From assembly GCF_003985145.1 (NCBI RefSeq), contig NZ_ML133539.1, positions 1 to 64,000 on the forward strand: a stretch of 64,000 nt of DNA, in the 5' to 3' direction. The first letter of the stretch is position 1. Each line of letters begins with the position of its first letter. Shown piece by piece: positions 27,168 to 36,120 of the stretch. The position numbers and the translations under genes are program-made. The notes under the pieces were generated by a model. That model did no database searches, was not told the DNA's origin, and was given only the letters and a program-made list of their open reading frames with translations. Source of the stretch: Rhizobium anhuiense (GTDB taxonomy: Bacteria > Pseudomonadota > Alphaproteobacteria > Rhizobiales > Rhizobiaceae).

Positions 27168-28031
27168 ATGTCATCAAGAAAAACAAGGGAATTTCTCATT
27201 GGCGGAGACATGCCCGTCAACCGAGTTGCGTTCGGCGCTATGCGTCTTTCGGCCAACGGATTTCGCGGCCCGGCGAGAGATCCCGAGACGGGTCGCGCAG
27301 TCCTGCGGCGGGCGGTCGGGCTGGGAATTAACCTTGTCGATACGGCAGCTTTCTATCATAGCGGCGACAAAACTGTTCGCGCGAATCAGTTGATACATGA
27401 GGCGCTATATCCCTACCCCTCAGACCTCGTGATCGCGACGAAAGTAGGGCATGTTTTCGATTCAGAAGGCAACCATCGGACAGCGACCGGCGCTGATATG
27501 CGCCGCCTGATTGAGGAAAACCTCGAGGACCTCGGCCTGGATCGGCTCGATCTGGTCTATCTCCGAATCGGTGAAATGGCTCCGCCCCATGGCGAGTCCC
27601 TTGCCGAACGTTTCGAGGCGCTCGCGGCGCTGCACGAGGAGGGCCTGATCCGTCACCTGGGCCTCAGCAATATCGACAGCGACCACCTTGCCGAAGCGCG
27701 CGCAATCGCACCGGTCGTGGCAGTGCAGAACAACTTTCACATTGCCAAGCGCGGAGACACCGCACTGTTGGCCATTTGCCAGGACGAGAATATCGCATTC
27801 AGCCCCTTCTTCCCTCTCGGTGGAGGAATTGCGAACATCGACAATGGACGCCTAGCCAGGATTGCGAGTCGACACGGAGCAACCAGCAACCAGATCGCCT
27901 TGGCCTGGCTTCTGGCGCTTTCCCCGGTGGCGATCGCAATTCCCGGAACGGGATCGATTGCCCACCTAGAAGAAAACACGGCCGCCGGCGACATCGTCTT
28001 AACACAGGAAGACCTAGCCGAGCTCGCCTGA
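27168..28031 (+). CDS. Aldo/keto reductase-family oxidoreductase
   Basis: An NADPH-dependent (beta/alpha)8-barrel reductase of 287 residues. The frame is open from 27042, but the ATG at 27168 has GGAG 8 bases upstream and starts just before the first barrel strand (VNRVAFGAMRL). Visible: LVDTAAFYHSGD (catalytic Asp and Tyr), DLVIATKVGH (Lys), and the cofactor end AIPGTGSIAHLEENTAA. The usual active-site His after the fourth strand (QLHR) is replaced: the sequence is VYLRIG, so Arg stands there. Some AKR subfamilies show this, and it may change the substrate range. Likely substrates are small aldehydes or ketones. Confidence 0.88.
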   Translation: MSSRKTREFLIGGDMPVNRVAFGAMRLSANGFRGPARDPETGRAVLRRAVGLGINLVDTAAFYHSGDKTVRANQLIHEALYPYPSDLVIATKVGHVFDSEGNHRTATGADMRRLIEENLEDLGLDRLDLVYLRIGEMAPPHGESLAERFEALAALHEEGLIRHLGLSNIDSDHLAEARAIAPVVAVQNNFHIAKRGDTALLAICQDENIAFSPFFPLGGGIANIDNGRLARIASRHGATSNQIALAWLLALSPVAIAIPGTGSIAHLEENTAAGDIVLTQEDLAELA

Positions 28032-28170
28032 CCCATGAGGTGTTATCTCTGACTAGCGGGTCGTGTGGCCGGTGGCCACAATGCTTGCTTCGCAGAAAAT
28101 GCTGCGTATGGGGGTATTTCCAATTGACCATCGAGATCGCTGTTAGAAGATCGTGGCGAGCGGCTCTCCT

Positions 28171-28746
28171 CTAGGGCTTTTCCTTTCGCGGCCGAGGATT
28201 CCTCTCGTCGGCAATGAGGTTTGGGAGCGCCGTGATGAGATCGGTAAGATATTGGACCTCCGCTTCCATCCGGTGCGCTGTATGACGAACCGCCCACTCC
28301 TCGGCCACTCCGATAAACGGTAGCGCTTGCTCGATCATACGCCGCCTCTCTTCGAGCTGCGCCTTCATCCTTGCAAGCCGGTCCGCCAATAGCGCAGGAA
28401 GCTCATCGAGCTTCGCTGGATCCACACGAGTAAGCGCAAGGTCGAACGGATCATACTTAAACCAGATTTCAGTCAGGCCGTCGTGCCGAAGACGCGCCAA
28501 TGCGTGTCTTCCGTCCTCGGTGATTTCGTAGAGTTGCCTGGTGGGGCGATTACCCTCCTGCTCGCGTCCTGCTTCGCGCAACAAACCCTCAGCGGCGAGA
28601 CGGTTCATCGCACCGTAAACCGCGCCCACCGGTATGTCTGTCCAAAACGGCACGCGCTTGCGTTCGGCCTCCTGCCTCAGGCGATGACCATGCATCGGGC
28701 CAAGCTCGGCGAAGGACGACAGAATGAAAAGCCTGATCGATGACAT
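28171..28746 (-). CDS. PadR-family transcriptional regulator
   Basis: A 191-residue regulator with an N-terminal winged helix (SSIRLFILSSFAELGPMHGH, then VPVGAVYGAMNRLAAEGLLR-type recognition helix and wing QLYEITEDGRHAL). A long alpha-helical dimerisation region follows (DRLARMKAQLEERRRMIEQA), typical of PadR subfamily 2. The start at 28746 has a near-perfect AGGAGG. A 12-base palindrome sits 15 bases upstream of the start and is a likely operator. It is divergent from the quinone oxidoreductase-like gene at 28954, its most probable target besides itself. Confidence 0.9.
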   Translation of the reverse strand: MSSIRLFILSSFAELGPMHGHRLRQEAERKRVPFWTDIPVGAVYGAMNRLAAEGLLREAGREQEGNRPTRQLYEITEDGRHALARLRHDGLTEIWFKYDPFDLALTRVDPAKLDELPALLADRLARMKAQLEERRRMIEQALPFIGVAEEWAVRHTAHRMEAEVQYLTDLITALPNLIADERNPRPRKEKP

Positions 28747-28760
28747 AACACCTCCTATTG

Positions 28761-28772
28761 CTCTCATGAGAG
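28761..28772. promoter_or_regulatory. Palindrome, candidate PadR operator
   Basis: CTCTCATGAGAG is a perfect 12-base palindrome directly upstream of the padR start, followed at 28782 by the half-site-like TGAGTATGCATG. PadR proteins often bind ATGT/ATGA-type dyads in their own promoters. Confidence 0.5.
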
Positions 28773-28953
28773 TATTCTGCTATGAGTATGCATGCGTTTG
28801 CACTGCATTCAAGCTCGATGAAACTCCAGTGCGGGTAAATCAGCTACGGCGAGTTTAGGCAATGCAGCGCTCTCTCATCCCTTGAGGGAACGGCTGCCGG
28901 ATGGGAGCTACGCTACGAACGGCAAGAATTTCGGATCGAGAACGAGACCAAAT

Positions 28954-29883
28954 ATGAAAAGAGTGCAATATGACCGCTACGGCGGACCCACGAGGATGTA
29001 TATCGGCGAATCCAAGCTGCCTCAGCTTGGCCCGAAGCAAGTGCGTGTCGTCGTAAGTGCCGCAGCGATAAACCCCTTTGACTGGAAGCTTCGCCAGGGC
29101 GCGATGAAACTGTTCATCAACCGCAAGTTTCCTAAAGGTATGGGAACAGATTTCGCTGGCGTTGTTGCCGCTGTCGGCAGTGATGTGAGGGACATCAACG
29201 TAGATGATGAAGTTTTCGGAACGATGGACTTCAAGGAATCTGGTGCGTTCGCGGAAGAAGTTGTCCTGGATTCTCATTTGGTGGCGAAAAAACCCGCGTC
29301 CCTTTCTTTCCCGGAGGCTGCGTGCCTGCCCATTCCAGTGATGACCGCATGGGCTGCTATTTTCGACAAAGCCAAAACCTCGCAGGGATCGCATCTCTTC
29401 ATCAACGGTTGCACTGGTGCCGTGGGGGCGTCTGCCGTGCAGTTAGCGCTCGCTCGTGGCGTGAAAGTCAGCGGCGCATGTGGGACTGCTTCTTTGGAAA
29501 CCGCGAAAGCAGCCGGCGTGGATTCCGTCTTCTCCTACACCGATAGACGACTGCAGGCTCAGAAGGGCAAGTTCGACGCCGTATTCGACACACTTGGGAC
29601 GTTGGATGTAGGCCACGGACTCTCAATGCTGAAGAAGGGCGGCGTTTTCGTCGACATCAATCCGACCCTCCGAAGAGTAGCGCGTGGCATGTTCTCCCGA
29701 CGTTACAAGCTCGCGTTCGCGACTATGGGCATCAAGCGTCTGTCAGCGATCGCGGACCTCGCGAGTGAAGGTGTGTTGCGGCCAACTGTTGGCCTCGTAG
29801 TGCCGTTTGCCGATGCAGTATCCGCGATCACAGCGATTGAATCCGGCACCCGAATTCCGGGCAAGGTCGTCTTGAGTTTGTGA
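28954..29883 (+). CDS. Medium-chain dehydrogenase/reductase (quinone oxidoreductase-like)
   Basis: A 309-residue zinc-independent MDR enzyme starting MKRVQYDRYGGPTRMYIGE. GroES-like half: VVVSAAAINPFDWKLRQG and GTDFAGVVAAVGSDV, the motifs of quinone/enone reductases that lack structural zinc cysteines. Rossmann half: INGCTGAVGASAVQLALARG, with the NADPH-binding glycines, then FDAVFDTLG and GGVFVDINPT. It probably reduces quinones or enones with NADPH. The divergent PadR gene suggests induction by an aromatic or reactive compound, which is inferred. Confidence 0.9.
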   Translation: MKRVQYDRYGGPTRMYIGESKLPQLGPKQVRVVVSAAAINPFDWKLRQGAMKLFINRKFPKGMGTDFAGVVAAVGSDVRDINVDDEVFGTMDFKESGAFAEEVVLDSHLVAKKPASLSFPEAACLPIPVMTAWAAIFDKAKTSQGSHLFINGCTGAVGASAVQLALARGVKVSGACGTASLETAKAAGVDSVFSYTDRRLQAQKGKFDAVFDTLGTLDVGHGLSMLKKGGVFVDINPTLRRVARGMFSRRYKLAFATMGIKRLSAIADLASEGVLRPTVGLVVPFADAVSAITAIESGTRIPGKVVLSL

Positions 29884-29933
29884 GGCAAGAGAGTCAAGCA
29901 AGCATCATGCAGCATGAGGGATTCTGAACTTCC

Positions 29934-29984
29934 GTTCCTTCGTCGACTCCCCGGCCTGACACTCGGGGAATCGACGAAAGGAAC
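29934..29984. repeat. Long inverted repeat (hairpin) in an intergenic region
   Basis: Arms of 20 and 21 bases (starting GTTCCTTCGTCGA and ending TCGACGAAAGGAAC) pair with one extra base around a 10-base loop. It lies 50 bases after the MDR gene, which is convergent with the hydrolase gene. It could be a strong bidirectional terminator or a mobile hairpin repeat; no T-run follows. Confidence 0.7.
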
Positions 29985-30097
29985 ACCTTCAGTCTCTCGA
30001 TCCGGTCGAAGAGATTATCGGCATCGCCGATTACCCGGCCCGTTCGGCGACCTTGATCAGGAACCTGCGACGGCGGCTTCGATCCAAGGCCGTGATC

Positions 30098-31306
30098 TCA
30101 GAGGCGCCCCTCGAGCCAGTCGAACAAGGTTGCAGAAGCCGTGGAATAGGCTCCGATCTGGCAATGAGCTTGTGCTGTCGAATCCGCGTCAAACAGGATG
30201 TAGTGCTTCGGACATTTGAGAGCATCGAAGAGCCTTTTCGCCTGGCCCCTTGCCATTTCCTCCGTGCCGTCCATGACTAGCGTTTCGCATTCGATTTGAT
30301 CAATTACGGGTGTGTTGTCATAGGCCAGGAGAGCTTTGAACACGTCCTGCTCCCGTACCCCGTGCTTCCAGGCATAATCTCTGACGAGCCACTTCAGCGA
30401 CGTGTGCTGAGCGGTCCAGGTAAATGCCTCCCGAAGGACGTCAGGACCGTCTCCGACGAGCACCTGACGGATGGGGGCTGGGAAGTGGTTGAGAATACCC
30501 TCTGCCCAACTCAGGGATCCGGGGTCGGCGATGCATACCTTGAGGCGCTTTTCAAAGGCAGCGGCTCGCACGGAAAGGAACGCGCCGAAACTCAAGCCCA
30601 TAAGACCAATCCTCGACGGATCGACTCCGGGAATTTCAAGTGCGAAATCGACGACAGGTTTTATGACGTTCTCCCAGTCGGGTCGGAAATAAAGATTGTT
30701 GAGCCTCAATGCCAGACCCTGGCCTGGGCCGTCATAGATCAGGCAGTGTATTCCACGCCGCAGGGCAGCATCGTAAACCCAGACCGTATCGTCAGCCCAG
30801 GTGTCGCGACCCGGCGTGATAATGAGTAGCGGAGCGCTTTCTCCAGCAACAGGAGATCTGAAGAAATGTCCCGAGAGGAATGTGTCCTCATACGGGATCC
30901 CCACATACCTTCCCGGATAGCCAGAAAGGTCAAGATATCGCTGGTAGCACCTCGAACTGGCGCGTGCGTACTCGCCAATGCGCGAATCTTCGGGATGACT
31001 GAAGTACATCAGCGAGGCGCGCCAGTAGGTCGCCGCGCGGAGATATGTCGAAGAGGCGGTCAGCCGTTTATCCGCGCGATCGGCCATTTCGGCCAGGTTT
31101 TGGAGACGGAGTGCTACTGCGCTCCATGCATTGATCCAGCGCTCTTCGTCGTTTGGCTTCAACTGCCCGATGACTTCGAAAACTTCGCCGAGGTCAGACA
31201 TGCCGTATTGCATGAGCCCAAGGATGTGTTTCAGCAGAGCATCCATCATCAGTGTCTCGCTGAACTTCGTGGATGTCCAATGAACGGTGTTTTGCGCGTC
31301 TGACAT
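30098..31306 (-). CDS. Alpha/beta hydrolase with helical N-terminal domain
   Basis: The 402-residue protein starts MSDAQNTVHWTSTKF, behind GGAGAAGGAA. The first about 150 residues are helical (LQNLAEMADRADKRLTASS, YLRAATYWRASLMYF). They cap an alpha/beta hydrolase core with LIYDGPGQG as oxyanion region, nucleophile Ser near 237 in LMGLSFGAFL, an acid candidate in TLVMDGTEE and a late His in TAQAHCQIG. This layout resembles FrsA/DUF1100-type hydrolases and 2,6-dihydroxypseudooxynicotine hydrolase, which cleaves C-C bonds. The actual substrate is unknown. The frame extends upstream to 31393 without support. Confidence 0.82.
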   Translation of the reverse strand: MSDAQNTVHWTSTKFSETLMMDALLKHILGLMQYGMSDLGEVFEVIGQLKPNDEERWINAWSAVALRLQNLAEMADRADKRLTASSTYLRAATYWRASLMYFSHPEDSRIGEYARASSRCYQRYLDLSGYPGRYVGIPYEDTFLSGHFFRSPVAGESAPLLIITPGRDTWADDTVWVYDAALRRGIHCLIYDGPGQGLALRLNNLYFRPDWENVIKPVVDFALEIPGVDPSRIGLMGLSFGAFLSVRAAAFEKRLKVCIADPGSLSWAEGILNHFPAPIRQVLVGDGPDVLREAFTWTAQHTSLKWLVRDYAWKHGVREQDVFKALLAYDNTPVIDQIECETLVMDGTEEMARGQAKRLFDALKCPKHYILFDADSTAQAHCQIGAYSTASATLFDWLEGRL

Positions 31307-31423
31307 ATTTGATTTCCTTCTCCACAGAGGAACGCGGGCCAAGGGACGAGGCGCACTTGGCTTGCAGCAGCATGATCGGCACCGGGTGCCCACGAAGAGC
31401 GCCCATTAATCCATGACGATCGG

Positions 31424-32437
31424 TCAGTTGGGGGATCCGGCATCCGAATCCTGTCGCGGATCGACATCCACAACTTGTCCAGGTCGGAAAGCCTCGAAGC
31501 AGGTTCGGTTCATGCCATGCGACGCAAGAGCTTCGGCAAGCAGCCGGGGCGGCTCATCCCAGGGCTCGTCGGTCAGCCGAAACGTGCCCCAGTGGATACC
31601 GAGAGCCTTGCGCGCGTCCAGCGAGCGCATGATCAACACGGCTTCCTTCGGGTCGACATGCTGAGCCGCCATGAACCAGCGAGGCGCATAGGCTCCGATC
31701 GGGATCAGGGCGAGATCAGGTCGGCCATGGGTCGCGCGCATGGCCTTGAAGATTGCACCAGTGCCATATCCGGTATCGCCGGCGAAGTAGACGAGTCCTG
31801 CATTGGTCCTCAGCATGAAGCCGCCCCACAAGGCCATGCGGCGGTCGCCGATCCCGCGAGCCGACCAGTGATTGGCGGGCACGATGTCCACGACGGCGCC
31901 GTTGGGCAGGTGGAAGCGGGTGCCCCAATTGCCCGTGGCAATCCTGGCACGGGGGACAGCCCGGCGGATAATGGTCTCGTTGCCCAACGGTGTGATGATC
32001 ATAGGAGCATCGCGCTCGTGCAGCCGTTTCAAAGTCGGCAGGTCAAGATGGTCATAGTGATTGTGGGAGAGCAGGACCACATCGATTGGCGGCAGGTCCG
32101 CGAACGCGATGCCGGGCGCAGTGGTCCGACTTCGGCCGATATACCCATACGGCCCTGCCCGCTCAGACCAGACGGGATCGGTCAAAACATTGAGCCCCGC
32201 CGCCTGAATCAATACGGTTGCGTGTCCGACCATGGTGGCGCGCAGACCGGAAACCCGGCGTTCTGGTACAGCCCTTACGATGTCCACCCGTTTGGGCCAC
32301 GGCACTCGGCGCTCCCTCTGCCAGCGAAAAAGGTCCCGCACCGAGCGATCCGTTCCCGGATGCCCCGGATTGGCGAAACGCACCCCGTCGAAGTTCTCGG
32401 TCGGCGGAAAGGTGACATAGCGGTTCCGTTTGGTCAT
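31424..32437 (-). CDS. Metallo-beta-lactamase-fold hydrolase (UlaG/NAPE-PLD-like)
   Basis: A 337-residue MBL-fold enzyme. The metal motif HNHYDH (125-130, giving H125, H127, D129 and H130) follows VVLLS. Further ligands appear in VDIVPANHWSARG, LVYFAGDTGYGTG (bridging Asp) and LGIHWGTFRL (last His). The start sequence and LRATMVGHATVLIQAAGLNVLTDPVW are typical of the N-acyl phosphatidylethanolamine phospholipase D / UlaG-like branch, which hydrolyses phosphodiester or lactone bonds. There is no signal peptide. It shares the minus strand with the alpha/beta hydrolase downstream (118-base gap), possibly as one unit. Confidence 0.9.
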   Translation of the reverse strand: MTKRNRYVTFPPTENFDGVRFANPGHPGTDRSVRDLFRWQRERRVPWPKRVDIVRAVPERRVSGLRATMVGHATVLIQAAGLNVLTDPVWSERAGPYGYIGRSRTTAPGIAFADLPPIDVVLLSHNHYDHLDLPTLKRLHERDAPMIITPLGNETIIRRAVPRARIATGNWGTRFHLPNGAVVDIVPANHWSARGIGDRRMALWGGFMLRTNAGLVYFAGDTGYGTGAIFKAMRATHGRPDLALIPIGAYAPRWFMAAQHVDPKEAVLIMRSLDARKALGIHWGTFRLTDEPWDEPPRLLAEALASHGMNRTCFEAFRPGQVVDVDPRQDSDAGSPN

Positions 32438-32599
32438 GATTGGATCTCAGAAGTGGATTTTCGATGTCGCCCCACGCGGGCGGCGACATCTTCTTCGGGG
32501 CGTCAGCCGGAGTCCTTGTTGTATGCATTCAGCCCCTCACCCACGAGAATCGGGCGGGACGTGTTCGCAACGGTGCCGGCCTGATGCCATCCTTCGGGT

Positions 32600-32968
32600 C
32601 TAATTTACCGGGCGGCTGAGCTTCAAGTCGGGTTGCTCGTCATTCCAGCCTTGAAGTCCGCCGGGAACCTCGCGAAATCGCAGGCACTTCGACATCATCG
32701 TATTGTTGAGGCACATCGTGTCGCCTTTGACCTTCCAGTTGACGGATAGTGCAAACATTAGAGGTCCTTTAATGCTACCAGTGCCGTCTTTGTTGAGGGT
32801 GAGTTTGAAGGACCTGCCGTTCGGCGCGTCGGCCGACCAAGGAGCACCATCGGCGAGAATCGCGGCCGCCTTCTGCGGCGGCAGATAACCCTGCCCCTGC
32901 GCGGCAAACGTTGTGCTCGCGGCGAGAATTGAGACCGCCGCCGTTGCGATTTTAACATGTGTCTTCAT
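32600..32968 (-). CDS. Small secreted protein, unknown function
   Basis: A 122-residue protein with a clear signal peptide (MKTHVKIATAAVSILAASTTFA). The mature region looks like a small beta-barrel or lipocalin-like fold: APNGRSFKLTLNKDGTGSIK, then LSVNWKVKGDTMCLNN, and two cysteines that could pair. Rhizobia have many such periplasmic proteins of unknown role. It lies 70 bases downstream of the lipoprotein gene in the same direction and may share its CpxR-like promoter. Confidence 0.75.
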   Translation of the reverse strand: MKTHVKIATAAVSILAASTTFAAQGQGYLPPQKAAAILADGAPWSADAPNGRSFKLTLNKDGTGSIKGPLMFALSVNWKVKGDTMCLNNTMMSKCLRFREVPGGLQGWNDEQPDLKLSRPVN

Positions 32969-33038
32969 TTGGACGTCCTTTCTTCCTTGATTGAAATGCG
33001 GTCATCACTGCGTCACGACCGCGTCGCGGTGGATGGGT

Positions 33039-33893
33039 TTATTGTTGTTGTTGTTGGCGGCCCGCGGCGCCCTTGTCGCTCCAAGCCGGCGGCAGACCAA
33101 GCTGGCCGGCGACCGCACCCGTGATGCCGGGGGCGGACCCGAAGGCCTTGCAGGCGACGTATTTCGGAGCGCCGCCAAGCGAGGCCCTGACACTCTGCAT
33201 CGAGGGCATCGCAGGCATTCCTTTGAACGGGTCTTTGCCCTTGACCAGCATCCGGCTGAAGTCGGTGCCGAATGCTGAAGACAGCGAGTAGGCATCCCCC
33301 ACGTTGGAATACCGTGGTGTCGTCAGCACGTTTGCTCCACGCGACCAGAGCATCGCCGCCTTCTGCGACCCGTCCTGGCCAATCGCTTCTGCTTCGACTG
33401 ATAAGCCGCCAAGGCCGAGAGGTATCCGCGGGATTGGGACCGGGAGTGCAACGGACGCGCCCAACGATGTGACAGTCGAGGTCGCCGCCGCCGTCCTGTT
33501 GGTGGCGACGATGTCGGTGACGGTCGCATGGACCGTGAGATCAGCCGGCTGGTCCGAAGCGACGATCCTGAAGCGGTCACTGAGACCGGTACAGAGGGTG
33601 CGGTCGATGGCGTTTGTGACGAGCGCCAGATCTTTGGGGTTGAAAGCACTGGTGCCGCCGACGTTCGCCGACGTCGGGACGATGCGTACCGTCTTCGCGG
33701 CGAGAACGGGTGGCGGATCAACCCTTAGCCTTGCCTTTGTGAGCGTGCCACCCGATGGGGCCATACCAGCGTAGGAGCCAAGCGTCCCTCTTTGCTGCAG
33801 TGGCAAGTTGGCACACGACGAGAGCGACAATGTCAGCATCAAGCAGAGAATTGTCCGCAATCGTGTTCCAGGTCGTTGGAAGGCAAAGTCCAT
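33039..33893 (-). CDS. DUF3313-family lipoprotein
   Basis: A 284-residue lipoprotein. The start at 33893 (MDFAFQRPGTRLRTILCLML) leads to the lipobox LSSC, with lipidation at the Cys near residue 27. The mature part follows DUF3313: GTLGSYAGMAPSGGTLTKARLRVDPP, an AIDRTLCTGLSDRFRIV helix, DLTVHATVTDIVATNR and GLSVEAEAIGQDGSQKAAMLW. It ends in a run of five glutamines encoded by a CAA/CAG-type triplet repeat (33042-33056), a site prone to slippage. An exact GTAAA-N5-GTAAA box lies about 70 bases upstream, so control by the neighbouring CpxR-like regulator is likely. Confidence 0.82.
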   Translation of the reverse strand: MDFAFQRPGTRLRTILCLMLTLSLSSCANLPLQQRGTLGSYAGMAPSGGTLTKARLRVDPPPVLAAKTVRIVPTSANVGGTSAFNPKDLALVTNAIDRTLCTGLSDRFRIVASDQPADLTVHATVTDIVATNRTAAATSTVTSLGASVALPVPIPRIPLGLGGLSVEAEAIGQDGSQKAAMLWSRGANVLTTPRYSNVGDAYSLSSAFGTDFSRMLVKGKDPFKGMPAMPSMQSVRASLGGAPKYVACKAFGSAPGITGAVAGQLGLPPAWSDKGAAGRQQQQQ

Positions 33894-33963
33894 TTGTGAG
33901 ATCTCTGAGCCGTTGTCTTGACTCAGTTTTAGCAATGCCAGCGTTAACCGCGGTAAAGGCACT

Positions 33964-33978
33964 GTAAAGTTAGGTAAA
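33964..33978. promoter_or_regulatory. CpxR-type box upstream of the DUF3313 lipoprotein
   Basis: GTAAA-GTTAG-GTAAA matches the CpxR consensus GTAAA-N5-GTAAA exactly. It sits 71 bases upstream of the lipoprotein start and beyond the 3' end of the two-component operon. Confidence 0.7.
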
Positions 33979-34094
33979 ATGTGAACGCAGTCTTCGTGGG
34001 GTTCAAACGCGTCTGCGCAGCCCTGAGATGACGGGCACTTCGATGCCTCTTTCGGGCGCGTCGATTGATCAGCTCGGGCTCAGCCTTGGCCGCA

Positions 34095-35369
34095 CTAGGA
34101 ACCGTGTTTCGTCGACTTCCGGGGAATTTCGAGGGTGATGGCCAGACCGCCGGCGGCCGGCAGTGATGCATATACCCGCCCGCCATGACGCTCGATTGCC
34201 TGTCTGGTGATCGCAAGGCCCAGACCGTAGCCACCTCGCGGGGCGGCGTCGTTGCCACGGGAGAACGGCTGGAAGATCCGCTCAAGTTCGTCCCGTCTCA
34301 CTCCCGGCCCCTGATCCACGACGAGGATCGTCAGGCGCTCGGCCGTCGAAGCACAGGACACGGCTATGCGCGAATGCTCCGCCGTATACTTGACGGCGTT
34401 GCGAACGACGTTTTCAAGGGCTCTGTAGATCAGCTCCCCCTCCACCTCCGCCAGGAAAACGCCGTCGACACTGGTGGTGATCGAAACTCCCCGTGCCTGG
34501 GCTTCGAACGCGGCATCGCCGAGGATCTCGTTCAGAAGGTCGATGACATCGAGCGACTGCGTTTTCAGCGAGCTGCTGGATCCGGCTGTCAGCCTGGCAA
34601 GGGTCAGAACTTCGCCCACCAACATGTCGAGGCGTTCAACCTCCCTATCCATGCGATCCAACATGCCACCCAGTTTCGCCGGTGTTTGCCGCAGGACGCC
34701 CACAGCGGCTTGCAGACGAGACAAGGGCGAGCGCAGTTCATGGGAGACGTCGTGGAAAAGCCTTTGCTGCGCCTCCTGAAGCTCCTGCAGTCTCGCTGCC
34801 GTGGAATCGAAGTCGTGCGCGAGTGCGGTGACCTCGTCCTTTCGGCCGGCCATTTTGTCTCCGATACGAACGTCGAAACGGCCATGGGCAAGCGCGCTCA
34901 GGCCGTCACGCAGGTGAACGACTGGACGAATGAGATATCGGGCGAGCGCGATCGCTGACAGCGTGCTCGAAATTAGTATCGCAAGCCACGGCATCAACGG
35001 AACAAGATTCTTAAGAGTGAAGCTGGTTGGAGCCGATAGAGATATTCGATAGCAAACCCCATCCTTGAGGACGAGCCTGCCATTCTGCCTGTCTCCCGCG
35101 GTGCAAGGTCCCGCATCCGCGACTTTCGAGATGGCCAGGCCGAGTGGCCGCGTCCTCTCGCTTGTGCGCACGAAATGCGTGGCCGCGTCTTCCCCATCCT
35201 GAACCAGAATGCTCTCAGTCAGATTGACTACGAACGTCCGCCGCGCCTCCTCGACTTCCCAGGCAAAGGGAACCGCCTGCAGCAGCTTCAGGACAAGGAC
35301 AATAGCTGCGACAGAGAGCGCCATGGTCAGCCAGATGACCCTGAAGAACTTCCAAAAAAGCCGGGGCAT
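34095..35369 (-). CDS. CpxA-like sensor histidine kinase
   Basis: A membrane sensor kinase of 424 residues. TM1 at about 8-30, a periplasmic domain of about 90 residues with a Cys pair (C89, C106), TM2 at about 122-147, HAMP (LIRPVVHLRDGLSALAHGRF), HisKA with phospho-accepting H210 in HDVSHELRSPLSRL, and an ATPase domain with N box ENVVRNAVKYT and G boxes DQGPGVRRDELERIFQPF and GGYGLGLAI. The layout is that of EnvZ/CpxA kinases. It starts 2 bases after the response regulator stop, so the pair is one operon. It probably senses envelope stress, given the efflux and envelope targets with CpxR-like boxes nearby. Confidence 0.9.
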   Translation of the reverse strand: MPRLFWKFFRVIWLTMALSVAAIVLVLKLLQAVPFAWEVEEARRTFVVNLTESILVQDGEDAATHFVRTSERTRPLGLAISKVADAGPCTAGDRQNGRLVLKDGVCYRISLSAPTSFTLKNLVPLMPWLAILISSTLSAIALARYLIRPVVHLRDGLSALAHGRFDVRIGDKMAGRKDEVTALAHDFDSTAARLQELQEAQQRLFHDVSHELRSPLSRLQAAVGVLRQTPAKLGGMLDRMDREVERLDMLVGEVLTLARLTAGSSSSLKTQSLDVIDLLNEILGDAAFEAQARGVSITTSVDGVFLAEVEGELIYRALENVVRNAVKYTAEHSRIAVSCASTAERLTILVVDQGPGVRRDELERIFQPFSRGNDAAPRGGYGLGLAITRQAIERHGGRVYASLPAAGGLAITLEIPRKSTKHGS

Positions 35370-35371
35370 GC

Positions 35372-36058
35372 TCAATCCACCAAAAGTTGATAGCCTTGGC
35401 CGCGAACGGACCGGATCCAAGATTGCCCATCCTCTCTGAGCCCCAGCTTCTGACGCACGCTGCTGATATGAACGTCGATGCGGCGATCGAACGGGGTGAG
35501 TGGCTTTCCGAAGGCCAGTTTCGAAATATCCTGCTTCGATAAAAGCTGCCCCCCGCTGCGCGCGAGAATTTCGAGCAGCCTGAACTCGGTGCCGGTCAGC
35601 TCCAAAGGTTCTCCGCGCCATTCGGCGGTTCGACTACCCGGATGTATCACGAGCTGTCCCGTCCTCAGCGTATCGGTCGCCGAACCGGCCGCTGGCTGGC
35701 CCGCTCGACGCAGGATCGCACGCACGCGCGCCGCGAGTTCGCCCGGTGAACAAGGCTTTGGAACATAGTCGTCGGCGCCGAGGTTCAGGCCCGAAATCCG
35801 GTCGATGTCATCGCCCCTGGCCGTGAGCATCAGCACCGGGATTTGGCTTAATTTCCGGATTCTCTGCAGGACCTCGATCCCGTTCATCCGGGGCATCATG
35901 ATGTCGAGCACGATGATGTCGACCGTGTTGGCGGCGGCAGCCGCAATCGCGGCTCGGCCATCCGTGTCCGTCACGACATCATATCCTTCCTCCGCCAGAT
36001 ATTCCTGCAGAAGTGTCGTCAGCTCGACATCGTCGTCGATGAGGAGAACCTTGTTCAT
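35372..36058 (-). CDS. CpxR-like OmpR-family response regulator
   Basis: A 228-residue regulator: receiver domain with acidic D8-D10 (LLIDDD), phospho-acceptor D52 in VLDIMMPRMNG, Thr in LMLTARG and Lys in YVPKPCSPGEL; then an OmpR-type winged helix (about 130-228, LTGTEFRLLEILARSGGQLL, RRIDVHISSVRQKLG, IRSVRGQGYQL). The start at 36058 (MNKVLLIDDD) is the usual N-terminus of the family; the frame runs on to 36115 without support. RPFDRRIDVH-type recognition residues are as in CpxR. CpxR-like boxes in its own promoter suggest autoregulation and control of the divergent adaptor gene. Confidence 0.92.
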   Translation of the reverse strand: MNKVLLIDDDVELTTLLQEYLAEEGYDVVTDTDGRAAIAAAAANTVDIIVLDIMMPRMNGIEVLQRIRKLSQIPVLMLTARGDDIDRISGLNLGADDYVPKPCSPGELAARVRAILRRAGQPAAGSATDTLRTGQLVIHPGSRTAEWRGEPLELTGTEFRLLEILARSGGQLLSKQDISKLAFGKPLTPFDRRIDVHISSVRQKLGLREDGQSWIRSVRGQGYQLLVD

Positions 36059-36120
36059 TCGTGTGGTTCCGTTGTTCGCCTCCGCCGTCATACAGCACGA
36101 ATGGGAACTCTCCACCCAAC

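Noticed and set aside
31475..32584. 369-codon plus-strand frame opposite the MBL-fold gene
   Set aside because: Shadow of the minus-strand MBL gene, which has clear metal motifs; no protein-like sequence of its own.
33042..33056. Triplet repeat as a phase-variation switch
   Set aside because: The repeat lies at the very 3' end in frame, so changes in unit number only alter the Gln tail length.
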